Source of the DNA: JAUVIB01 sp964424545
Lineage (GTDB): Bacteria > Calditrichota > Calditrichia > Calditrichales > Calditrichaceae
NCBI GenBank assembly: GCA_964424545.1
Contig: CAYRJN010000017.1
Coordinates: forward strand, 1 to 31,808
Direction of reading: 5' to 3'
DNA: 31,808 nt
The notes under the pieces were generated by a model. It was not told where the DNA came from. It was given only the letters and a program-made list of their open reading frames with translations, and searched no databases. Positions 1 through 7,880 of this stretch are shown piece by piece. The stretch's first letter is position 1, and every line of letters begins with the position of its first letter. The position numbers were made by a program, and so were the translations under genes.

Positions 1-580
1 AGTAATCAACCTCTTTTTCTATGTTGTAGCTAAACCAATCAAATGCTTTTGTTTTTCTACCGTGTATCCTGAAATCACCGCTATAGAAAATCGACTTCCC
101 ATCAGCTTTGATAAGAAACGCATAGGCATCGAAAGCAGAGTGATCCATTAAGTAAGGTGTTATTTCAATGTCGCCAATAAAAAATAATTTCCCTGCTTCA
201 AAATGCTGAGAATTTACTATCTTCCAATCTTGGTTTGTAAAAATACTTGTTATTTCAATTATTTTTTGAGTAGCTTTTCCAAGATATATTTTACAATTTT
301 CATTTACATATTTTATTAACCCAAAATGGTCTTGATGAGCGTGTGATAAAACCAAAGCGAAATTACTTGACCTTTTATAAAGCCCCTCAATGTTCGGGAG
401 AATTTCCATTCCAATCAATTCGTCCACTGACAAATTCTTAGCAACTTTTGAATCAAACTGCGTCTTGTCTGGATTAACCAAGGGCATTCCAAAATCAACA
501 ACAATTCGCGTTGATTCTGTCCAAATTTCTAAACATGAACCTCCGATTTCTTTTGTTCCACGATGAATGTTAAAGTTCAT
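1..580 (-). CDS. MBL-fold metallo-hydrolase, RNase J-like (partial, C-terminus beyond window)
   Basis: The minus-strand reading frame opens with ATG at 580-578 and runs off the left edge, giving about 193 N-terminal residues. It carries the metallo-beta-lactamase metal motif HxHxDH as SHAHQDH (H80, H82, D84, H85), a later DHSAFDAY segment (H147) and YSGDFR (D169), which are the usual further metal ligands. The opening NIHRGTKEIGGSCLEI resembles RNase J-like and other stand-alone MBL hydrolases. The family cleaves RNA, DNA or small esters; the substrate here cannot be read from the sequence, and any beta-CASP domain would lie outside the window. The upstream gene stops 2 bases before this start, so the two are almost certainly co-transcribed and probably work together. 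Confident on the fold, unsure of the function. Confidence 0.85.
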   Translation of the reverse strand, partial: MNFNIHRGTKEIGGSCLEIWTESTRIVVDFGMPLVNPDKTQFDSKVAKNLSVDELIGMEILPNIEGLYKRSSNFALVLSHAHQDHFGLIKYVNENCKIYLGKATQKIIEITSIFTNQDWKIVNSQHFEAGKLFFIGDIEITPYLMDHSAFDAYAFLIKADGKSIFYSGDFRIHGRKTKAFDWFSYNIEKEVDY

Positions 581-582
581 AG

Positions 583-1422
583 TTACAAAACCTTTGCATT
601 CCAAAGACTTTCGGGTACAACTTGCTTGATATTCCCAATGGAGTAATTCTGTATTCCTGAATATTCAGGATTTTTAGTAATCAGTCTTTTCAATCTGCCG
701 TTTTTCTGATCGTTATCAAAGCCAAAAATCAATAAAGTAACATTGTCGTCAATTTTTGTTGGTTCAGGAAGTGATATGTTAAAAATTCTGTTAATGGTTT
801 CTATGTATTCAGAATATGCAGAAAGAATTTCTTTTTTTCTTTTTTCTATTTGTGATTCGTATCTTTTTATTTGACCTATCACTTTTGGATCAGTCTTTGA
901 CCATATTTCATTATTTGAAAAATGCTTTGCCTCAACAAATTGAAGAGTTTTGGAATCTTTATTGAATAACAAAATATCAATCCTATCCTGATGGTTTTCC
1001 TCATTTAGCGATTCAAACGAAATTTCAATGTCCAAAACAATAACATTACTGTTCGATAAGTATGAATGTTTGTGATACAAGTATGAAACACCGGAAGCTT
1101 CTATGCCTGAATAGTTGGAACAGTTCTCTTTAATTCTCTGATAATTATTTTCAAAGTTAGAAGCTAATCTATAACTTGATAATTCTGATTCAGTCAGATA
1201 GTCCTTCCCGCTTTCGTTAATTACGGAAGCATATTTTAGGTGAGTTTTAAAACCACTACTGTCATAGCAAAAAAGCCTTCCCCCTTTGTGATACAGATCT
1301 AAGCGATTATCTCTGATTGCAAAAAAAACATTTTGATTTTTGCAGTCCTGTTCAATTTTATTAGACCACAAACTGCTTGCTATCAATTTATCTTCAATTA
1401 TTTTTTTCAACCTTTTTTTCAT
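583..1422 (-). CDS. PD-(D/E)XK nuclease-like protein
   Basis: This 279-residue protein has no family name I recognise, but its middle carries a nuclease core. There is an RIDILLFN strand with D149, then QFVEAK with E164 and K166, followed about 18 residues later by GQIKRY (Q184, Y188), which fits the QxxxY motif of RecB/Cas4-type PD-(D/E)XK enzymes. The N-terminal 130 residues are lysine- and tyrosine-rich and unassigned; there is no signal peptide or membrane segment. It is the first gene of a minus-strand pair with the MBL hydrolase, 2 bases apart. Codons are visibly more AT-rich than in the hexuronate genes, which suggests accessory, possibly transferred DNA. Such nuclease plus MBL pairings would fit defence or nucleic-acid processing, but that is inference. 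Start chosen as the first ATG after an upstream stop. Confidence 0.75.
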   Translation of the reverse strand: MKKRLKKIIEDKLIASSLWSNKIEQDCKNQNVFFAIRDNRLDLYHKGGRLFCYDSSGFKTHLKYASVINESGKDYLTESELSSYRLASNFENNYQRIKENCSNYSGIEASGVSYLYHKHSYLSNSNVIVLDIEISFESLNEENHQDRIDILLFNKDSKTLQFVEAKHFSNNEIWSKTDPKVIGQIKRYESQIEKRKKEILSAYSEYIETINRIFNISLPEPTKIDDNVTLLIFGFDNDQKNGRLKRLITKNPEYSGIQNYSIGNIKQVVPESLWNAKVL

Positions 1423-1554
1423 TTTTTTGCAAACTCCCGTTTTTTATGACACATAACAGCGCTCTTATATAGAGGAGCATAATCTTTGTTTGCTTATGTA
1501 ACGTTCAAATAAATCGGACAAAGTTCACTCCTTGTTTGTCTTTTTACGACCGAT

Positions 1555-2748
1555 CTATGAATTTAAAATAATTCGAAAAGTAGCGCCTTGTTCCGGTTTT
1601 GAATCTTTTAAAAATATTTTGCCGTGATGATAATCTTCCACGATTCGTTTTGCCAAACTCAGCCCCAGTCCCCATCCTCTTTTTTTAGTGCTGAAACCGG
1701 GTTGAAAAATATTCTTTTTTTGTTGGGGTAAAATTCCTTTTCCGTTGTCTATAAAATCAATGTATACTTTTTTCTCCTTTAAATTTTCCTTAACCCGAAT
1801 AATAATCCGACCTTCATTATTATCGATGGCATCGATAGCATTCTTTATCAGATTCTCAATAACCCATTCAAATAAATCGACGTTAACATCCACAAGCGGC
1901 GTTGATTCAAACTCTTTTTCGATAGTAATCTTTTTATTCATATTGGGCAAACGCTTTTGAAAATATTTTACAACATCCGAAATGACATTGATTATATGTG
2001 TCGCCTTTACGCCGGATGCGGAACCTATTTTAGAAAACCGCGTGGCTACTTTATTAAGCCGTTTCATATCGTTTTCAATTTCCTTGATGGCTGTTTCTTT
2101 AATAGAGTCGTCCTGTTTTAGCAATTCCAGCCAACCGGCAATCGAACTGAGCGGCGTGCCCAATTGGTGAGCGGTTTCTTTAGCCATGCCCACCCAGATA
2201 AATTGCTGTTCGCTGCGTTTAATATAAGAAAAGCCAAGGTAGCCCAGTAAAATAAATAAAATTGCGGCGCCCACCGCAATATAGGGGAATGCTCTCAGCT
2301 TATAAATTACCGGCGAATAACCGTAATAATAATAACCGAGAATATTCTCCCGATAGCGGATGGCGATAGGCTCGTTTTCTTCAGCCATCTCCTGCAAATG
2401 TTCTTTAATTTTTTCTTGTTCTTTTTTGGTTAAATCTCCTTTGTTGCTGGGAATATCCGGTATATTTTTCCAACTTTGTGGTACGCCGTTTCTATCCGTA
2501 TAAATTATGGGATAATCGGCTCCTTGAATAACGTCGTTAAAAAAAAAGCCGACATTAGTATTGGGATTTGGATTATTTATATTCTCTTCAAATATTTTTA
2601 AGCGGAATTTAAGGTAATCCGTTGATTTTTTTTCCAATGAATTTACCAATTTATTGGAATATAATATGGCGGAGATAATTAAAATTATTCCGACAATAAA
2701 CAATAGTCCTTTAAAACTGATTTTTTGTTTAAAGATGGTTTTTGACAT
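1555..2748 (-). CDS. Membrane sensor histidine kinase (orphan)
   Basis: A 397-residue two-component sensor kinase. Membrane segments lie at about residues 13-30 and 155-175, flanking a small extracytoplasmic domain of about 125 residues with no family I recognise. No HAMP domain is evident: the H-box (AHQLGTPLSS, H194) follows the second membrane helix after about 18 residues. The ATP-binding domain has the N-box (ENLIKNAIDAID, N303), G1 (DNGKG, 334-338), F-box (IFQPGFSTK) and G2 (GWGLGLSLA, 358-366). It would autophosphorylate on H194 and pass the phosphate to a response regulator, but none is encoded nearby, so the partner is elsewhere. The HQLGTPL form of the H-box is common in Bacteroidota and relatives. 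The ligand is unknown. Confidence 0.93.
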   Translation of the reverse strand: MSKTIFKQKISFKGLLFIVGIILIISAILYSNKLVNSLEKKSTDYLKFRLKIFEENINNPNPNTNVGFFFNDVIQGADYPIIYTDRNGVPQSWKNIPDIPSNKGDLTKKEQEKIKEHLQEMAEENEPIAIRYRENILGYYYYGYSPVIYKLRAFPYIAVGAAILFILLGYLGFSYIKRSEQQFIWVGMAKETAHQLGTPLSSIAGWLELLKQDDSIKETAIKEIENDMKRLNKVATRFSKIGSASGVKATHIINVISDVVKYFQKRLPNMNKKITIEKEFESTPLVDVNVDLFEWVIENLIKNAIDAIDNNEGRIIIRVKENLKEKKVYIDFIDNGKGILPQQKKNIFQPGFSTKKRGWGLGLSLAKRIVEDYHHGKIFLKDSKPEQGATFRIILNS

Positions 2749-3184
2749 TTAAGCCTTTGTTTTACTATAATATTATTAATATCTCATACGTTGCGATGTA
2801 AATTTAGTTCCTTTTGCCGAGCTTGGCTGAATTTGAAAAAGTCGGTTTGCATTCGGGATTTCTTTTTATTTTCAATATCAAATCAACTACTCTTACGGAT
2901 ATACCCGCTATAGTAAAGGCATTTGTGTTTAAATGGCTAAGTTTTTCCAATATACAGAATTTATTATTAGTAAGCTAACTTTTTATGGATTGTATACGTT
3001 TTTAATATTTTTATTTAAGTTGTATTTTTACAGGCATACAAAACGTCGGTTTATTTCCACCTTGTTATAGACAAAAAATAACGGCGCTTTACCGAAAATG
3101 TTAAAATTCGTTTTGATTATTGACAATTCTTTACTAAAATAGTTATTATCAAATCCCGTATAATATACTTATAAGGAGGAAAAA
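2749..3184. other. Divergent intergenic region (436 bases)
   Basis: AT-rich spacer between the minus-strand histidine kinase and the plus-strand DUF2147 gene, so it should hold promoters for both. I see no convincing open frame, RNA gene or strong repeat. A TATAAT hexamer sits at 3159-3164, about 20 bases before the DUF2147 start, but no -35 box is at standard spacing; a TTGACA at 3120-3125 is 33 bases upstream, too far to pair with it. Confidence 0.5.
3173..3180 (+). promoter_or_regulatory. Strong ribosome binding site selecting a GTG start
   Basis: AAGGAGGA lies 4 bases before the GTG at 3185. It matches the anti-Shine-Dalgarno core almost perfectly and decides that GTG is the initiation codon of the DUF2147 gene. 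A perfect site like this is rare in Bacteroidia, which is a weak pointer to another FCB phylum. Confidence 0.85.
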
Positions 3185-3628
3185 GTGAAATTTAAAACGA
3201 TTGTTTTTATCGGCGTCTTGATTTTGTTGAGTGCGTTTAAAACAGCGGGCGCTCAAAACACTATTCTCGGTCGCTGGAAAACCATTGACGACGAAACAGG
3301 AAGAGAAAAATCAATAGTTACTATTTACAAAGAAAACGGTAAGTTTTACGGACGGGTCGATACGCTTTTCAGGTTACCGGATGAAGACCCTAATCCGACT
3401 TGCTCAAAATGTCCCGACGATGATCCACGCAAAGATCAGCTCATTAAAGGAATGATTGTTATCAAAGATATGGTTCAGGATGGTGATGAATGGGTTGATG
3501 GCACTATATTAGACCCAAAAAAAGGTAAAATTTACGATTGTAAATTGTGGCTTGAAGACGGTAAACTAAAAGTTAGGGGTTATCTTTTCTTCCTTTACCG
3601 CACGCAGACCTGGTATCGGGTTAAATAA
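3185..3628 (+). CDS. DUF2147 family secreted protein
   Basis: A 147-residue protein that starts with GTG after a strong ribosome binding site. Residues 1-23 form a signal peptide (KFK, a hydrophobic stretch, then TAGAQ), so the product is exported. The mature part has the DUF2147 hallmarks: GRWKTIDDETG near the start, a CSKCPDDDP segment with two cysteines, WVDGTILDPKKGKIY in the middle, and a closing VRGYLFFLYRTQTWYR. The family forms a small beta-barrel-like domain in the periplasm of many Gram-negatives; its biochemical role is not established. It stands alone between the divergent kinase and a hairpin terminator, so it is probably monocistronic. Family assignment is confident; function is unknown. 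Confidence 0.92.
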   Translation: MKFKTIVFIGVLILLSAFKTAGAQNTILGRWKTIDDETGREKSIVTIYKENGKFYGRVDTLFRLPDEDPNPTCSKCPDDDPRKDQLIKGMIVIKDMVQDGDEWVDGTILDPKKGKIYDCKLWLEDGKLKVRGYLFFLYRTQTWYRVK

Positions 3629-3664
3629 TCAACGGTTTTTTGCGCTAACGAGTTGTTAAAAACA

Positions 3665-3705
3665 CAGGGCCGGAAGAGACTGTTTTTCCGGCTCTGCGTT
3701 TTTTG
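3665..3705 (+). terminator. Rho-independent terminator after the DUF2147 gene
   Basis: An 11-base-pair stem (CAGGGCCGGAA with TTCCGGCTCTG, one G-U pair) closes a 10-base loop at 3665-3696 and is followed by a T run at 3699-3704. It sits 36 bases after the DUF2147 stop and separates that gene from the hexuronate operon. Confidence 0.88.
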
Positions 3706-3732
3706 CTATATAAAAATAATCATGAAAAAATC

Positions 3733-3761
3733 TTGACAACAATAAAAAAAATCCTTAAATA
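3733..3761 (+). promoter_or_regulatory. Probable promoter of the lacI-TRAP-hexuronate operon
   Basis: TTGACA at 3733-3738 matches a perfect sigma70 -35 box. At 16-17 base spacing lies TTAAATA (3755-3761), a weak -10. The operator palindrome starts at once after it, overlapping the expected transcription start, which is the classic arrangement for repression. No other promoter is obvious before the TRAP genes, so this one may drive the unit up to the terminator at 15795. Confidence 0.55.
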
Positions 3762-3788
3762 CTTAACCGATAACTTTATCGATTAAGT
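3761..3788 (+). promoter_or_regulatory. LacI-type operator, large inverted repeat
   Basis: Twelve-base arms ACTTAACCGATA (3761-3772) and TATCGATTAAGT (3777-3788) are inverted copies with one mismatch and a 4-base spacer. The right part contains CTTTATCGATTAAG (3774-3787), one mismatch from the perfect palindrome CTTAATCGATTAAG; the left part holds a matching half, CTTAACCGAT. A central CG flanked by A/T is typical of LacI-family operators. It lies 11 bases before the LacI start, implying autoregulation. A near-identical palindrome precedes gnd at 15863. Confidence 0.75.
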
Positions 3789-3799
3789 GCAGGTCGGGA

Positions 3800-4828
3800 A
3801 TGTCGAAAAACAACCAAATAACCTTGAATGATATTGCTAAAAAACTCGGTGTCAGCAAGGTAACCGTATCAAAAGCATTGCGCGATCATCCGGATATCGG
3901 AGCCGCAACAAAAGCGCTGGTAAAAAAGACGGCAGTTGAGTTGGGTTATATGCCCAATTATATTGCACGTAATCTTTCCGCTAAAAAAAGCTATACCGTG
4001 GGTTTAGTTGTCCCGAAGATAGCGCACAATTTTTTTGCTTCGGCTATTGAATCCATTTATAATGCGGCCTATACGAACAATTACGAAATTGTTATAACGG
4101 TATCACAGGAAAGCGCCGAGAAAGAGGCTTTACATATCCAAAGCTTATTATCAATGCGGGTGGACGGCTTGTTGGTATCGGTTACCGAAGAGACGCGTAA
4201 CGGGGCAATTTTCGACAAAGTTCATAAAATGGGCATACCGCTGGTCTTTTTTGATCGCACCATTGAAAACATCGGATTCAGCTGCGTAACCACAGCCGAT
4301 TTTCAGGGCGCCTATCAGTTAACAAAATGTGCCATTGAGCGCGGATATAATAAAATAGCCCATCTTGCCGGATATCATCATATCAATATCGGTAAACGCC
4401 GCTTGCAGGGCTATAAAGCGGCTTTAGGCGATCATGATATTAAAATTGACGAAGGCCTGATTATAAGGGGCGGTTTTTCCGAAAGCGACGGTTATGAGGG
4501 ATTGATGAAGTTGTCAAGAAATAACAACTTGCCTGAAGTCATTTTTGCGGTTACTTTCCCCGTAGCCCTTGGCGTTTTGAAAGCGGCGGAGGAGCTCGGT
4601 TTGAGGGTTCCCGACGATCTCGATTTGGTCAGCTTCGGAGGGAGCAGCTATAATCGTTTTATTAAGCCTTCCATTACGTATGTGGATCAACCGGCGCATG
4701 AAATCGGTGAAAAAGCAATGGAGCTATTGTTGTATGAAATTAATAACAGGCAGCACCGGGGCGGCCAAAATATTACTATCAAAAGCCGTATAGTCAAGGG
4801 GCAAACCTGTGTGTATAAGTCCGTTTAA
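3800..4828 (+). CDS. LacI-family transcriptional regulator of the hexuronate genes
   Basis: A 342-residue regulator. Residues 7-55 hold the LacI helix-turn-helix (TLNDIAKKLGVSKVTVSKAL) and hinge helix (NYIARNLSAKKS); from residue 65 on is a periplasmic-binding-protein-like effector domain (TVGLVVPKIAHNFF, VDGLLVSVTEE, IPLVFFDR, VSFGGSSYNRFIKPSITYVDQP). Length is normal for the family. It is the first gene of the operon carrying the TRAP transporter and uronate enzymes, 50 bases before dctP, and an inverted repeat lies just ahead of its start. The simplest reading is a local repressor released by a uronate or pathway intermediate; the ligand cannot be told from sequence. The ATG at 3800 has only a weak AGG upstream but gives the standard N-terminus. 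Confidence 0.93.
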   Translation: MSKNNQITLNDIAKKLGVSKVTVSKALRDHPDIGAATKALVKKTAVELGYMPNYIARNLSAKKSYTVGLVVPKIAHNFFASAIESIYNAAYTNNYEIVITVSQESAEKEALHIQSLLSMRVDGLLVSVTEETRNGAIFDKVHKMGIPLVFFDRTIENIGFSCVTTADFQGAYQLTKCAIERGYNKIAHLAGYHHINIGKRRLQGYKAALGDHDIKIDEGLIIRGGFSESDGYEGLMKLSRNNNLPEVIFAVTFPVALGVLKAAEELGLRVPDDLDLVSFGGSSYNRFIKPSITYVDQPAHEIGEKAMELLLYEINNRQHRGGQNITIKSRIVKGQTCVYKSV

Positions 4829-4878
4829 TGAATACGGATTATTTTAAATATCCATTATTAATCTAAAGAGTAATCAAT

Positions 4879-5853
4879 ATGAAAAAGTTAATCGTTGTCG
4901 TTGTTTTAGTTTTTTTTATATTTATAGCCGGTTGCGGTAAAGTGCAAAAAATAAAAGTCCTCAAACTGGCTCATGTTTTGGATGTAACGCATCCGGTGCA
5001 TAAAAGCATGGTATTTATGGCTAAAAGAGTTGCAGAGAAATCGGGCGGCACTATGCGCGTTGATATTTATCCCAGCGGACAGCTTGGCGCCGAACGTGAT
5101 CTAATCGAATTATTGCAAATCGGTAGCTTAGCAATGACAAAAGTCTCCACGAGCCCCATGGAAGCTTTTGTGCCGCAAATGAAAATTTTCAGCATTCCCT
5201 ATATTTTCAGAGACGACGAACACTTGTGGAAAGTGTTGCGCGGAGAAATAGGGAAAAGGATTTTGTTGGCGGGGGAACCGTACTATTTAAGGGGCTTGTG
5301 TTATTATGATGCGGGCGCGCGCAGTTTTTATACCAAAGACGTACAAATAAAAACACCGGCCGATTTAAAAGGGCTTAAAATACGTGTAATGAAAAGTAAA
5401 ACAGCCGTGGAAATGGTACAAGCTCTGGGTGGATCCGCTACGCCGATCGCTTGGGGCGAATTATATACGGCTTTGCAACAAGGCGTTGTGGACGGGGCGG
5501 AAAATAATCCCCCGAGTTTCTATCTTTCCAAACACTACGAAGTTTGCAAATATTATACGCTGGACGAACATACGGCGATTCCCGATATTCTTCTTATGAG
5601 CACCCATGTATGGTATGAACTGACGAAACGGCAGCAGAAATGGTTGCAGGAAGCTGTGGATGAATCGGTGATTTACGAAAGAAAGTTATGGAAAGAAGCT
5701 TCCGATCACGCGCTTGCCGAGGTGCAAAAAGCGGGCGTGGTGGTGCTGCATCCCGATAAGCAGCCGTTTAGGGACGCTGTGAAACCGCTGCATGAATCGT
5801 ATAGAAACACGCCTATCTGGAATTTGATGCGGGAAGTTCAACAAGTTAAATAG
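4879..5853 (+). CDS. dctP: TRAP transporter substrate-binding lipoprotein, DctP family
   Basis: A 324-residue solute-binding protein of a TRAP transporter. The N-terminus is a lipoprotein signal with lipobox IAGC (C19), so it is probably membrane-anchored rather than free in the periplasm, as is common in this group. DctP-family landmarks include the DIYPSGQLGAERDLIELLQIG segment, IFSIPYIFRD, the substrate-carboxylate arginine region LKGLKIRVM (near residue 170) and TALQQGVVDGAENNP. TRAP systems use an ion gradient to import carboxylates. The surrounding UxaC, UxaE and glucuronokinase genes point to a hexuronate such as glucuronate or galacturonate. It is followed, after a 186-base gap with a hairpin, by the two membrane subunits. 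The family is certain; the substrate is inferred from neighbours. Confidence 0.93.
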   Translation: MKKLIVVVVLVFFIFIAGCGKVQKIKVLKLAHVLDVTHPVHKSMVFMAKRVAEKSGGTMRVDIYPSGQLGAERDLIELLQIGSLAMTKVSTSPMEAFVPQMKIFSIPYIFRDDEHLWKVLRGEIGKRILLAGEPYYLRGLCYYDAGARSFYTKDVQIKTPADLKGLKIRVMKSKTAVEMVQALGGSATPIAWGELYTALQQGVVDGAENNPPSFYLSKHYEVCKYYTLDEHTAIPDILLMSTHVWYELTKRQQKWLQEAVDESVIYERKLWKEASDHALAEVQKAGVVVLHPDKQPFRDAVKPLHESYRNTPIWNLMREVQQVK

Positions 5854-5929
5854 GCCGTCGGATTTTATCATTATTCGATTTAAGCGATTATACGGTTGTC
5901 ATCGCGAGAATCCTACATAGACGGAAAAG

Positions 5930-5954
5930 GCGGCGATCACCCAAAGATTGCCGC
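5930..5954 (+). repeat. REP-like hairpin between dctP and dctQ
   Basis: A 9-base-pair stem (GCGGCGATC with GATTGCCGC, one G-T pair) with a 7-base loop sits in the longest gap of the TRAP operon. The flanks (GTCATCGCGAG near 5898, GCCGCGATACGGGGCGCAG at 5950) resemble degenerate copies of the dispersed GTCATTGCGAG/CAATC repeats found in many genomes. It lacks a T tract, so it is not a standard terminator; it could stabilise the dctP message end. Confidence 0.55.
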
Positions 5955-6039
5955 GATACGGGGCGCAGTCCGATCGAGCATTAGCGTGTGATTAAAATTA
6001 TATAAGCAAAAATTAAATTATTTTAAGGAATTGTTAAAC

Positions 6040-6516
6040 ATGCAGAATTTGACAAAATGGATTGACATTATACTACGGCAATTTTTGATTATTTTAATGG
6101 CTCTATTGGTTTTAACGGTCAGCTGGCAGGTGTTTACGCGTTTTATTCTTCGTGACCCCAGTTCGTATACGGAAGAGCTGGCGCGTTTCCTGCTAATCTG
6201 GATAGGATTGCTTGGCGCCGCTTATGCCTTACGAACCAAAGCGCATCTTGGTATTGATATTCTTTTACAAAGATCGCAGGGGACGCAGAGAAAAGCGGTA
6301 GAAGTTGTCGTTTACGGTTTCATCATACTCTTTTCTTTTTTTATAATGATTCTCGGCGGTTATCGCTTGGTTTCTATCACCTTGCAGCTAAATCAGGTAT
6401 CCGCCGCAATGGATATTAAAATGGGTTATATTTATCTCGTTCTTCCCATCAGCGGTATTTTAATGATATTCTATTCTATAGTGTTTATATTGGAAGCCTT
6501 GTCCAAAAAGAATTAA
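6040..6516 (+). CDS. dctQ: TRAP transporter small permease, DctQ family
   Basis: A 158-residue membrane protein with four hydrophobic helices, the DctQ layout. Typical signatures are SWQVFTRFILRDPSSYTEELARFLLIWIGLLGAAYALR near the first and second helices and KMGYIYLVLPISG near the last. It pairs with DctM to form the membrane part of the TRAP transporter. I prefer the ATG at 6040: AAGGA at 6025-6029 is 10 bases ahead, whereas the in-frame TTG at 6031 is almost on top of the ribosome site. The DctM gene follows after 33 bases. Confidence 0.92.
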   Translation: MQNLTKWIDIILRQFLIILMALLVLTVSWQVFTRFILRDPSSYTEELARFLLIWIGLLGAAYALRTKAHLGIDILLQRSQGTQRKAVEVVVYGFIILFSFFIMILGGYRLVSITLQLNQVSAAMDIKMGYIYLVLPISGILMIFYSIVFILEALSKKN

Positions 6517-6549
6517 CACTTTAATTTTTAATTAGAGCGGAGCGTTTTT

Positions 6550-7845
6550 ATGGAATTATCTGTTATTGTTTTGGTTAGTAGTTTTGTAATATTATTAGCT
6601 TTAAGCGTGCCTATCGCCTACAGTATCGGCATTTCAACTATTTTAACAATGCTTTTTACCATCTCATCTGCGCCGGCGGTTACTACGGTCGCCCAGAGAA
6701 TGGCTACCGGAATCGATAGTTTTGCTTTGCTGGCCATTCCTTTCTTTATTTTGTCGGGACTGTTAATGGGTAAGGGCGGTATTGCCCGCCGTTTAATCGA
6801 TTTCGCCAAAGTGTTGGTAGGTATGTTTCCCGGTGGGTTGGCCTATGTCAATGTGGTCGCCTGTATGTTTTTCGGCGCCATATCCGGTTCGGCTGTAGCC
6901 GCCACTTCGGCCATCGGCGGTTTTATGATCCCTATTATGAACAAAGAGGGATTTGATAAAAATTTCAACACTGCGGTAACCGTTTCCGCTTCAACAACGG
7001 GTTTGCTAATTCCACCCAGTAATATCCTTATCGTTTACTCTCTTGCCAGCGGCGGTGTTTCCATTGCCGCCTTATTTATTGCCGGTTATTTGCCCGGGTT
7101 CTTAGTGGGCATAGGTTTAATCTTTGTAGCGGCTATTTTATCCGTTGTCAGAAAATATCCTGTGGGTGAGAGACAAGGCCTTATCAACGGTTTAAAGAAA
7201 TTAATGGACGCCGTTCCCAGCTTGCTCTTAATTGTTATTGTTATCGGCGGCATTATTGCCGGAATTTTTACGGCAACCGAAGCTAGCGCCGTAGCCGTGT
7301 TGTATTCCTTATTACTCTCGGTCGTCTTTTATAAAGAGGTAAAAGTTAAAGAGCTGCCCGCCATTTTAATACAAACGGTTGAAACGACGGCTATTGTTAT
7401 GTTGCTGATCGGCACGTCTTCCGCCATGTCATGGATTCTTTCCTATGAAAATATTCCGCAAAATATCAGCGAATCGCTTATCGCTCTAACGAATAGCCGG
7501 ATTGTTATTTTATTGATAATTAATTTGATTTTACTCGTAGTCGGCACGTTTATGGATATGACGCCGGCCGTTTTAATATTTACGCCGATTTTTCTACCTA
7601 TCGTAACGCAGCTCGGGATTACGCCGCTGCATTTTGGGATTATTATGGTATTGAATTTAAGCATCGGGTTGTTAACGCCGCCTGTGGGTTCGGTGCTGTT
7701 TGTGGGCTGCGGTATCGGAAAAACGTCCATAATGTCGCTGTCAAAAAGTTTATTGCCTTTTTATGTTGTGATGTTTGCTATATTCTTAATCGTAACTTTT
7801 TTCCCGTGGTTCAGTTTGGCTTTACCGAGGCTTTTCGGGTTTTAA
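6550..7845 (+). CDS. dctM: TRAP transporter large permease, DctM family
   Basis: A 431-residue, highly hydrophobic protein with about a dozen membrane helices, full length for DctM. Family segments seen include LLAIPFFILSGLLMGKGGIARRL, FFGAISGSAVAATSAIGG, STTGLLIPPSN, GIFTATEASAVAVLY and NLSIGLLTPPVGSVLF. It forms the ion-coupled translocation channel with DctQ. It is the third of three adjacent TRAP genes. A possible start of the next gene overlaps its 3' end in another frame, but the real kinase start is probably 35 bases downstream of this stop. Confidence 0.95.
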   Translation: MELSVIVLVSSFVILLALSVPIAYSIGISTILTMLFTISSAPAVTTVAQRMATGIDSFALLAIPFFILSGLLMGKGGIARRLIDFAKVLVGMFPGGLAYVNVVACMFFGAISGSAVAATSAIGGFMIPIMNKEGFDKNFNTAVTVSASTTGLLIPPSNILIVYSLASGGVSIAALFIAGYLPGFLVGIGLIFVAAILSVVRKYPVGERQGLINGLKKLMDAVPSLLLIVIVIGGIIAGIFTATEASAVAVLYSLLLSVVFYKEVKVKELPAILIQTVETTAIVMLLIGTSSAMSWILSYENIPQNISESLIALTNSRIVILLIINLILLVVGTFMDMTPAVLIFTPIFLPIVTQLGITPLHFGIIMVLNLSIGLLTPPVGSVLFVGCGIGKTSIMSLSKSLLPFYVVMFAIFLIVTFFPWFSLALPRLFGF

Positions 7846-7880
7846 AATTATATAAAAATATTTATAATATTGAGAAAATT

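Noticed and set aside
1517..1540. Inverted repeat GACAAA/TTTGTC followed by TTTTT on the plus strand
   Set aside because: Only six base pairs with a 12-base loop, and no plus-strand gene ends here; on the minus strand, where the kinase ends, there is no T run.
3120..3164. TTGACA and TATAAT before the DUF2147 gene as one promoter
   Set aside because: The spacing is 33 bases, about twice what a sigma70 promoter allows.
7806..7880. Upstream ATG for the glucuronokinase
   Set aside because: It overlaps the dctM 3' end, has no ribosome site and adds 25 residues not seen in the family.
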